Assembly: GCA_964589375.1 (NCBI GenBank)
Contig: CAZPSA010000038.1
Coordinates: 1-12,011 of the forward strand
DNA: 12,011 bases
Source: CAG-533 sp964589375
GTDB lineage: Bacteria > Bacillota_I > Bacilli_A > RF39 > UBA660
Reading direction: 5' to 3'
Shown: piece by piece, positions 1 to 5,459 of the stretch
Position numbering within the stretch: position 1 is the first letter of the stretch
Layout: every line of letters begins with the position of its first letter
The notes under the pieces: model-generated
Databases searched by the model: none
The model's input: only the letters and a program-made list of their open reading frames with translations
What the model was told of the DNA's origin: nothing
Position numbers and translations under genes: made by a program

Positions 1-2
1 AT

Positions 3-536
3 ACGGCAAATATTGCAACATATGAAAGTAAACTTGCCGATACCATCTGGTGTAACGATAAAAGTACATATGGTACTTATACTGGCATAGGCACTTCAAC
101 ATCATATTATGGTGCATATAATAGGGATGAAAATGGAACACCAAGTCTAATATGTCCAAATGATAATGAAGGTGGCAAACTTTCTAAATTTACTGTAAGT
201 GATACTACAAATGGAAATGGAAATTTAGATTATAAAATCGGTTTACTAACCGTAGATGAAATGGTATATGCTGGATTAACAAGTTTTACAACTAATTCAA
301 ACTCAAATTACTTAAAGGACAATGTAGGTTCCAGTACTTATTGGTGGTCTTTGTCGCCGCTCTCCTTCAATGGTAGTCACGCGGACGTGTGGAGCGCGAA
401 CGGCGGTGGTTTCGTGGGCTACAACTTCGTCAACGTCTCCAGCTACGGGTTGCGCCCCAGTCTTTCTCTTAAGAGCGCAAGCACGATCAACTCCGGAGGA
501 AACGGAACAGCAGCTGCTCCATTTGTAATAAGTTAA
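3..536 (+). CDS. DGR target protein, C-terminal part (C-type-lectin-like variable domain), 5'-truncated
   Basis: The reading frame is open from the window edge, so the N-terminus is missing and 177 residues remain. The Met at 261 is internal, because the family sequence continues upstream of it (IWCNDK near residues 15-20, LTVDEMVYAG near 83-92). The C-terminus runs WWSLSP (114-119), then a variable stretch, then GLRPSLSLK (149-157) and a Gly/Thr-rich end. This is the pattern of a C-type-lectin/formylglycine-enzyme-like fold, common in gut Bacillota surface or pilin-like proteins with VRPVINLK-type ends. Residues 115-153 are encoded by the DGR variable repeat. Thirteen of them differ from the template (120, 121, 126, 128, 131, 135, 137, 139, 140, 142, 145, 147, 148). 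The Trp, Gly and LRP scaffold residues are constant. The likely role is a displayed ligand-binding protein. Whether it carries a signal peptide or prepilin leader lies outside the window. Confidence 0.88.
   Translation, partial: TANIATYESKLADTIWCNDKSTYGTYTGIGTSTSYYGAYNRDENGTPSLICPNDNEGGKLSKFTVSDTTNGNGNLDYKIGLLTVDEMVYAGLTSFTTNSNSNYLKDNVGSSTYWWSLSPLSFNGSHADVWSANGGGFVGYNFVNVSSYGLRPSLSLKSASTINSGGNGTAAAPFVIS
346..461 (+). repeat. DGR variable repeat (VR)
   Basis: This is a gapless partner of the template repeat at 767-882, offset 421 bases. Of 116 positions, 97 are identical. All 19 differences fall where the template has A: template positions 781, 782, 784, 785, 799, 805, 815, 827, 832, 833, 838, 839, 841, 847, 848, 856, 857, 863 and 865. 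The VR has T at nine, G at seven and C at three. The last 16 bases (446-461, CGGGTTGCGCCCCAGT) are invariant and GC-rich in an AT-rich genome, as expected of the initiation-of-mutagenic-homing (IMH) element at the 3' end of a VR. Beyond 461 the copies diverge; two further template adenines (883, 884) face C and T. Confidence 0.97.
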
Positions 537-576
537 GGGTGGTAAACTGGGAGCTTGCAATCTGACATCTGAGTTA

Positions 577-602
577 GCTCGCCCAAAACCCTTTGGGCGA
601 GC
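577..602 (+). other. GC-rich perfect hairpin downstream of the variable repeat
   Basis: An 11-bp perfect stem (GCTCGCCCAAA at 577-587 with TTTGGGCGAGC at 592-602) closes a four-base loop, ACCC. It starts 41 bases after the target-gene stop and 116 bases after the VR end. No T-run follows on either strand, so it is not a standard terminator. DGRs such as that of phage BPP-1 have a short GC-rich hairpin or cruciform with a four-base loop just 3' of the IMH that aids homing. This one has the right form but lies further away, so a homing role is inference. It could also protect the 3' end of the target mRNA. Confidence 0.6.
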
Positions 603-700
603 GAGAAAAATATTAACATAAAAACAATAAATTAAAAGTAAAAAAATAAAAATTAAACATTATAAGGCAGTATTAACACGAGGTAGAAATTAATAAAAGC

Positions 701-706
701 TATAAT
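701..706 (+). promoter_or_regulatory. Possible -10 element ahead of the template repeat
   Basis: A perfect TATAAT lies 61 bases before the template repeat. No convincing -35 sits 16-18 bases upstream; TTAACA at 673-678 leaves a 22-base spacer. In DNA this AT-rich a lone TATAAT is weak evidence. The template RNA may instead be made by read-through from the target gene, which has no clear terminator. Confidence 0.25.
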
Positions 707-766
707 GAATGGTATATAAATTATAGTAGGGTTATACTATTAAATTGGTTAGATCCCTTTTGGGCG

Positions 767-882
767 GGTCTTTGTCGCCGAACAACTTCAATGGTAGTAA
801 CGCGAACGTGTGGAACGCGAACGGCGATGGTAACGTGAACAACAACAACGTCAACAACTCCAACAACGGGTTGCGCCCCAGT
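767..882 (+). repeat. DGR template repeat (TR)
   Basis: This is the non-coding donor copy of the variable repeat at 346-461. It holds 35 adenines, of which 19 differ in the VR; no non-adenine position differs. Read in the target frame, it is mostly AAC codons (15 AAC, one AAT, one GAT), set between fixed codons for Phe, Gly, Val, Trp, Ser and the LRP end. Changing the first two bases of AAC can give many residues but no stop codon. Twelve AAC codons now read as Leu, Ser, His, Asp, Ser, Phe, Gly, Tyr, Phe, Val, Ser and Tyr, and the GAT as GGT. The GC-rich 3' end, 867-882, matches the VR exactly. An AT-rich inverted repeat (723-728 with 735-740) lies just upstream. Confidence 0.97.
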
Positions 883-1056
883 AATTTCTCCAAAATAAAT
901 TAGAAGATCCCATAGTTTTAGTACTATAGCAGGGAAAATCGGCATGAGAGAAACAAGTATTTCCCTTATGAATTACAGTAGTAATTCATCAAATTAATTA
1001 TTAGGACTTATTATTTGCTAGTAGAAAACTCGAAAGTGAGTAATAAGTTACCTAAT
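767..1056 (+). ncRNA. Probable DGR RNA: template repeat plus structured 3' spacer
   Basis: In characterised DGRs the template RNA includes the TR and a 3' spacer that folds, binds the RT-Avd complex and supports cDNA priming. Here about 190 bases without a gene follow the TR and contain four consecutive inverted repeats: 912-916 with 923-927 (5 bp); 931-937 with 960-966 (7 bp, AGGGAAA/TTTCCCT); 968-976 with 981-989 (9 bp, loop AGTA); and 1006-1013 with 1041-1048 (8 bp, ACTTATTA/TAATAAGT). The last may be extended by AGG 1003-1005 with CCT 1051-1053 and encloses a small ACTC/GAGT stem-loop at 1028-1041. The second and third helices are separated by one base, so they could stack. Both ends of the RNA are unknown. 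The structure was read by eye, not computed. Confidence 0.6.
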
Positions 1057-1076
1057 ATACCTAGAAAGTGGTAATG

Positions 1077-1427
1077 ATGAAGAAACAAATCGACGTGTAT
1101 TATGCCAATAAAGCGAAAAATGATAGTAAAATCTACCTATTTAAAAGTGGTATTTTTTACTATTTTTTAGATGAAGATGCAAAATATATTAGTCAAAAAT
1201 ATAATTTTAAATTAACTGCCTTTGGCAAAAGTGTTAAGTGTGGATTTCCGGTAAAATCTTTAGAGAAGTATTTATATATTTTTAGTAAAGAAGATATTGA
1301 AGTAGTAATAGATAGTAGTGAAAATAATAATTTGAAAATAGTATCTATTTTAGAAAATATAGATTTAAATGAGATAACTCCGCAAAAAGCATATTTAATC
1401 TTATCTGAGATGAAAGAATTAGTATGA
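1077..1427 (+). CDS. DGR accessory protein resembling MutS mismatch-recognition domain I
   Basis: The product has 116 residues from the ATG at 1077. AAAGTGG at 1065-1071 gives five-base spacing; ATG 1074 or GTG 1068 are possible earlier starts. Residues 3-80 follow the N-terminal mismatch-binding domain of MutS in order: a YYANKAKN opening, LFKSGIFYYF (21-30), the DAK helix (34-36), a KLT strand (45-47), then GFPVKSLEKYL (56-66, like MutS AGVPYHAVENYL) and IEVVI. The MutS mismatch motif Phe-x-Glu reads Phe27-Tyr28-Tyr29 here, so the stacking Phe is kept and the Glu is lost. The tail (ITPQKAYLILSEMKELV, 100-116) resembles the extreme C-terminus of MutS (LTPRQALEWIYRLK type). The connector, lever, clamp and ATPase domains are absent. 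The stop overlaps the avd start (ATGA), so it belongs to the DGR operon. MutS-like genes have been noted beside some DGRs; the role is unknown, perhaps binding TR-derived mismatched duplexes. Confidence 0.75.
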   Translation: MKKQIDVYYANKAKNDSKIYLFKSGIFYYFLDEDAKYISQKYNFKLTAFGKSVKCGFPVKSLEKYLYIFSKEDIEVVIDSSENNNLKIVSILENIDLNEITPQKAYLILSEMKELV

Positions 1428-1789
1428 AAGATGGTTATGTTTCAATAAAAGATAATTTTACTTTATTAAGGGAGGTTAAAAGATTAATTGTTTATTCGGA
1501 TATTTATGTATATACTAATTTTCCGAAAGCTAAAAAGCATATTAAAATAGGTTATTTTGATGAGTTAAATGATTTATTTAAAAATATATTAAGAGCTAAT
1601 TATACTAATGGGAATATAAGAGGAAAGTATCAAATAGATGGTTTAGTTAATGTAAGTTATTTAGATTTTTATATTAATTATTTATATGATTTAAAAATTA
1701 TTAATAATCGAAGGTATTCTAGCTTGCTTAGAATTTTAGGGGATATTAAAAAATTATTGTATGGTTGGATTAATGAAAAGAAAAAATAA
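1424..1789 (+). CDS. avd: Avd-like DGR accessory variability determinant (four-helix bundle)
   Basis: This 121-residue basic protein has the length and pattern of Avd, the pentameric four-helix-bundle protein that binds the DGR reverse transcriptase and its RNA and is required for cDNA synthesis in the Bordetella phage element. Visible family features are an amphipathic first helix with FPKAKKHIKIGYFDELNDLF (residues 33-52), a second long helix continuing to ILRANY, a third with Leu/Tyr heptads (YLDFYINYLYDLKII), and the typical end NRRYSSLLRILGDIKKLLYGWI. Lys and Arg are plentiful, as expected for nucleic-acid contact. The start ATG overlaps the MutS-like gene's TGA in ATGA, and the 3' end overlaps the RT, which suggests translational coupling. 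Identification rests on pattern and position, not on an alignment. Confidence 0.87.
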   Translation: MKDGYVSIKDNFTLLREVKRLIVYSDIYVYTNFPKAKKHIKIGYFDELNDLFKNILRANYTNGNIRGKYQIDGLVNVSYLDFYINYLYDLKIINNRRYSSLLRILGDIKKLLYGWINEKKK

Positions 1790-2888
1790 TTTATATCAGG
1801 ATATATGTAATTTTAGTAATATTAAAAGCGTTTATAAGATTATTAGAACTAATTGTCGAAATCATAATAAGTTATATGATTTTGAAGTATTTGAGAATAT
1901 AAATTTATATGATATTTTGATTAAATTATATTTAAAGAATTATAATTATTCAAAATATCATATTTTTTTAATTTATGAACCTAAGTATCGTTTAATTATG
2001 AGTGAAAATATAGAGGATAAGATAGTTAATCATTTAATTAGTATGTATATATTGCTTCCTTCTTTAGAGCATAAGTTAATTGATACTAATGTGGCAACTA
2101 GAAAGAAAAGGGGTAGTGGTAAAGCTTTAGATGATTTAACTAAGTATTTAAATCATTTGCGTTTAAGTAAGAAAGAAATATATGTATTAAAGATAGATAT
2201 TAAAAAGTATTTTTATAATATTGATCATGAGGTATTAATTGATAAGTTAAAGAAGGATATTAAAGATAAAGATGCTTTAAATATTGTTATTAAGACTATT
2301 AATAGTACTAATGAGGAGTATGTTAATAAAAAGATTAAAGAGGTTTGTTATAAGGAAATAAATAGGGTTAATAAGTTAAATATAAGTAGTAAAGAAAAGA
2401 AACAAAAAATAGATATGATAAAGAAAATACCTTTATATAAGTATAATAAAGGATTAGGTATTGGTAATATGACTTCTCAAATACTTGCTATATATTATTT
2501 AAATGATATAGATCATATTATTAAAGAAAAGTATAAGTGTAAGTATTATATTAGGTATATGGATGATTTAATTATTTTAGATAATGATAAGAATAAGTTA
2601 TTAAGTATTTTTAATGAGGTTAAAAGGGAGATAAGTAAGTTAAGGTTAGAGGTTAATGATAAAAGTAGAGTATTTAAATTAAGTCATGGTTTTAATTTTT
2701 TGGGTTATTCTTTTAAAGATGATAACGGTAAACTTTTTGTTAAGTTATCTAATAGAACTAGAGTTAAAATAAATAAGAATTTAAATTATTTAAAGAAGAA
2801 TAATCCTTTAAAGTATAAGAGAAGTCTTATTAGTTATAAGGGATATTTTATGAGATTAACTAAAAAAGAGAAAAATATATCATTTTAA
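1773..2888 (+). CDS. DGR-type reverse transcriptase
   Basis: From ATG 1773 the product has 371 residues (MKRKNNLY, a usual DGR-RT opening). An in-frame ATG at 1761 would add four. It copies the template-repeat RNA into cDNA with errors at adenines. Motifs in order: the fingers region with ATRKKRGSGKAL (near 108-118), which is typical of DGR RTs; motif A KIDIKKYF with catalytic Asp142; motif B IGNMTSQ (230-236), the DGR form [ILV]GxxxSQ and not the QGxxxSP of group II intron RTs; the YMDD box (262-265) with the other two catalytic Asp residues; and FLGY (309-312). The thumb ends in SYKGYFMR. There is no maturase or endonuclease domain and no retron motif. All key residues are present, so it is probably active. 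The start lies 17 bases inside avd. The stop is inside a terminator and overlaps the stop of the convergent gene. Confidence 0.96.
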   Translation: MKRKNNLYQDICNFSNIKSVYKIIRTNCRNHNKLYDFEVFENINLYDILIKLYLKNYNYSKYHIFLIYEPKYRLIMSENIEDKIVNHLISMYILLPSLEHKLIDTNVATRKKRGSGKALDDLTKYLNHLRLSKKEIYVLKIDIKKYFYNIDHEVLIDKLKKDIKDKDALNIVIKTINSTNEEYVNKKIKEVCYKEINRVNKLNISSKEKKQKIDMIKKIPLYKYNKGLGIGNMTSQILAIYYLNDIDHIIKEKYKCKYYIRYMDDLIILDNDKNKLLSIFNEVKREISKLRLEVNDKSRVFKLSHGFNFLGYSFKDDNGKLFVKLSNRTRVKINKNLNYLKKNNPLKYKRSLISYKGYFMRLTKKEKNISF

Positions 2889-2905
2889 TAATTTTTCTCT
2901 TTTTT
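2862..2905. terminator. Bidirectional Rho-independent terminator between convergent genes
   Basis: A 15-bp perfect stem (AAAAAAGAGAAAAAT at 2862-2876 with its complement at 2891-2905) encloses a 14-base loop. The A-rich arm becomes a U-run on the minus strand and the T-rich arm ends in six T on the plus strand, so it can end both the RT transcript and the yfhO-like transcript. The left arm encodes the last residues of the RT. Both stop codons fall in the loop and share bases 2886-2887. The stem is nearly all A-T, so its strength comes from length. Confidence 0.8.
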
Positions 2906-5338
2906 AATAATTATAAAACTAGTAATTAAAGATATAATACTAATAATTAATCCTTCTTTAAATCCCGGGGTTATATAAGTAAATTTAATAGTGTGGTTTC
3001 CTTTTGTTAAATTTATTCCTAGTAATCCATCGTATATGCTTTCAATTGGAGTAGGGTTACCATCAACATATACTTTCCAACCTTTATCATTTGATATACT
3101 TGTAAATAGTAAGCCATCTTTATTATTATTAATTGTTAAAGTAAAGTTACTATCACTTTTATATTCTTGGACTTTTATATCTGTTTTCATATTATTTATT
3201 AGTTTTTGATATTCCTCATAATCTATTAAGTATAAGTGATAGTCATATAGATTATCTTTATTTTTAGCATCAATATATATAGATATGTTATCATTATTAT
3301 TTATAAGATAGGGATTTTTAATATTATGATATTTTTTATCATTTATCATTATTTCATATTCGGCTTTATCACTTCCAGCTTTATTTAAGTGAATAAACAT
3401 AAAGTATTTGTTATCTGATTTAAATTCATATTTTAAATAAGCATTACCACCATTGATAATGCAAATATCATTACAACTTATATTTGTATCTTTTACAGGG
3501 ATTTCTTTTATTATATTATTATCGTTGTTATTAATTATTTTAATTAGTTCATTTATATTATTTTGATAGTTATCTGTTAGTTCTAAGTTTAATATTTCTT
3601 TACTTGTCATAAAAGCGTAGGTAGCGTCTTTGTTTAGGTAAATATTGTTATCTATTTCTTCGTAGTAATCGATATTATTATCTGCTATATAGTATTTAAT
3701 ATTAAGCATAGCATTTGTAATAGGATTATCAAAGAAGTAGTGGGCATTACAATCATTTAAGATATTTATATTAAATAGTTTATTTAGTACTTCTAAACTA
3801 TTTTTATTACGAATTGAACTAAAGAAGTTAATATCATTATAATTAAGTAATAAACCATTATTTTTTATTGTATCAGTTTCAAATATTATACGATCAAAGT
3901 ATTTAGGATTAATTGTATCTAAAGCTTGGGTATTAAGATTGTATTTTTCTTTAAAATCAGTTTTGTTTAAAGTACTATCTTCTTTTCTAAATTCGGTAAA
4001 TGTACTTAGGGTTAGTTCTAGTATAATAATAAATATTAGGTATTTATGTAAACTTTTATTATTCATAATAAAGGCATAGTAGATTGTAAAAATTAAACTT
4101 ATCGTAATAAATATTATTTTAGTTATAATATTTTCTTTATCGGTTAGGGCTTCTGAGGTAAATAGACCAATTGTACTTAAGATAATAATTATTATTATAG
4201 GTATAAGTAGGAATAATAAGTCTTTTTTTTCATAGTTAGTAAAGTTTTTATATGCTAGGTATATTATAAAGAAATCAAAGATAAAGCCATATCTTACGGG
4301 GTAAAATATTGGCATTTGCATCATATGCCAGAAATAGTCTAATAGGTTAAAACTCATTGATAGTAGGAAGAATAGGAAAATAATTAAAGAGACTATTCTT
4401 TCTTTTAATGTGATCTTTTTATTAAAGAAGAACATAATTAGATTTAAGTATATAAATAGGGTTACATATAAATTAGGATTACCATATTCCATATCTCCAT
4501 TACAGTAAGAACCAAAGGTAAGTTTATAGAAGACATTTAGAAAGTCTAAGTCAAATTGAAAGTAGTCTTTAACGTATTCACTAAAGAGATCGGCTTTGCC
4601 ATTTGCAAGTTCTAGTCCGACAGGAATAACAAATACAGCACTGATTAGACCAGAAAGAAGACTGGCAATTAAATATTTTTTTAAAATAGTTTTATTAAAT
4701 TTATCAGTAATACTTTTATATATAAAATAGATAACACTAAATATACAAATCATATAACCAATATAGAAATTACATATAATTGCTAGAGATAGAGTTAATA
4801 TATAGGTGTTACTTTTATTTTCTTTAAATATTTTTTCTATTCCTAATATAACTAAGGGTAGAAGGATTATACTATCAAACCACATATAGTTTAGATAATA
4901 GGTTAAGTTGTAAATAGATAGGCCATAACATAAACTAAATATTAAATTATTTTTATTTGGTTTTAAGTAGTTTAAAAAGAAATACATTGTTAAACTACAA
5001 AGGCCTATTTTTAAAGGAATAATGAAGGTATAGAAGTTTAATACATCATTATTAAATAAAAGATAGAAAATATTAGTTATATTTAATGTGTAGTAAACAA
5101 AGTTAGCTAAGGAATTAATTCCTAGAAATCCTTTAAAGGAGTAGAAGATACTGGCATGGCCTTTTATTACTTCAAAGAAACTATTTAAAAAACCGGGATA
5201 TTGACTATAGCCATCTATTTTAAGTAGTATTCTTTCTCCAAAGGGATAGATTTTAGTTAAAAACATAGCAAATATAACTATTATAATAGGAATAGTTAAT
5301 GCTAAAATTGGGTAGATTATTTTATTTTTCTTTTTCAT
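2885..5338 (-). CDS. yfhO: YfhO-family multispanning membrane protein (GT-C-like)
   Basis: This 817-residue protein begins MKKKNKIIYPILAL and has a first membrane helix at about 8-28, then the family signature KIDGYSQYPGF (40-50) with Asp42 and QY, resembling the acidic loop of GT-C glycosyltransferases. Roughly a dozen hydrophobic segments follow up to about residue 450. Then comes an extracytoplasmic region rich in Asn, Asp and Tyr, and a C-terminal beta domain with GWKVYVDG (753-760), LTKGNHTIKFTY and PGFKEG, closed by a last helix (about 796-811) and a Lys-rich end. YfhO homologues in Bacillus, Listeria and Staphylococcus take part in adding sugars to lipoteichoic acid, working with a CsbB/GtlA-type enzyme that makes the lipid-linked sugar. 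The acceptor here is unknown. The start has only a weak GTGAT ribosome binding site. It appears to be transcribed alone, and converges on the DGR. Confidence 0.85.
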   Translation of the reverse strand: MKKKNKIIYPILALTIPIIIVIFAMFLTKIYPFGERILLKIDGYSQYPGFLNSFFEVIKGHASIFYSFKGFLGINSLANFVYYTLNITNIFYLLFNNDVLNFYTFIIPLKIGLCSLTMYFFLNYLKPNKNNLIFSLCYGLSIYNLTYYLNYMWFDSIILLPLVILGIEKIFKENKSNTYILTLSLAIICNFYIGYMICIFSVIYFIYKSITDKFNKTILKKYLIASLLSGLISAVFVIPVGLELANGKADLFSEYVKDYFQFDLDFLNVFYKLTFGSYCNGDMEYGNPNLYVTLFIYLNLIMFFFNKKITLKERIVSLIIFLFFLLSMSFNLLDYFWHMMQMPIFYPVRYGFIFDFFIIYLAYKNFTNYEKKDLLFLLIPIIIIIILSTIGLFTSEALTDKENIITKIIFITISLIFTIYYAFIMNNKSLHKYLIFIIILELTLSTFTEFRKEDSTLNKTDFKEKYNLNTQALDTINPKYFDRIIFETDTIKNNGLLLNYNDINFFSSIRNKNSLEVLNKLFNINILNDCNAHYFFDNPITNAMLNIKYYIADNNIDYYEEIDNNIYLNKDATYAFMTSKEILNLELTDNYQNNINELIKIINNNDNNIIKEIPVKDTNISCNDICIINGGNAYLKYEFKSDNKYFMFIHLNKAGSDKAEYEIMINDKKYHNIKNPYLINNNDNISIYIDAKNKDNLYDYHLYLIDYEEYQKLINNMKTDIKVQEYKSDSNFTLTINNNKDGLLFTSISNDKGWKVYVDGNPTPIESIYDGLLGINLTKGNHTIKFTYITPGFKEGLIISIISLITSFIIIKKEKNY

Positions 5339-5459
5339 ATTTACATCACATTAAAATCATATCATAAAGTTTTAAATAAATAAATTATTATTGATTATAT
5401 TATTTGACTGAAAAAAATAAATAAATCCTAAAAAAGGTGCGTGTAATTAGTAGTAGAGA

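Noticed and set aside
261..536. A separate 91-residue protein starting at Met 261
   Set aside because: The frame is open back to the window edge with family-like sequence, so this Met is internal to the target gene.
312..560. Minus-strand open frame across the variable repeat
   Set aside because: It is a shadow of the GC-rich VR in the antisense direction.
577..602. Rho-independent terminator for the target gene
   Set aside because: The stem is strong but no T-run follows on either strand.
838..866. AAC trinucleotide repeat as a microsatellite
   Set aside because: It forms part of the template repeat, where AAC codons are explained by DGR mutability; the VR copy does not vary in length.
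721..945. Minus-strand open frame across the template repeat
   Set aside because: It is the antisense of the AAC-rich template, giving Val-rich low-complexity protein; it lacks family features and a ribosome binding site.
1773..2888. Group II intron or retron reverse transcriptase
   Set aside because: Motif B is IGNMTSQ (DGR type), there is no maturase or endonuclease domain, no retron motif was seen, and a TR/VR pair lies alongside.
5428..5438. CCT-AAAAA-AGG as a terminator of the ORF6N gene
   Set aside because: A three-base stem is too short, although T-runs lie nearby on the minus strand.
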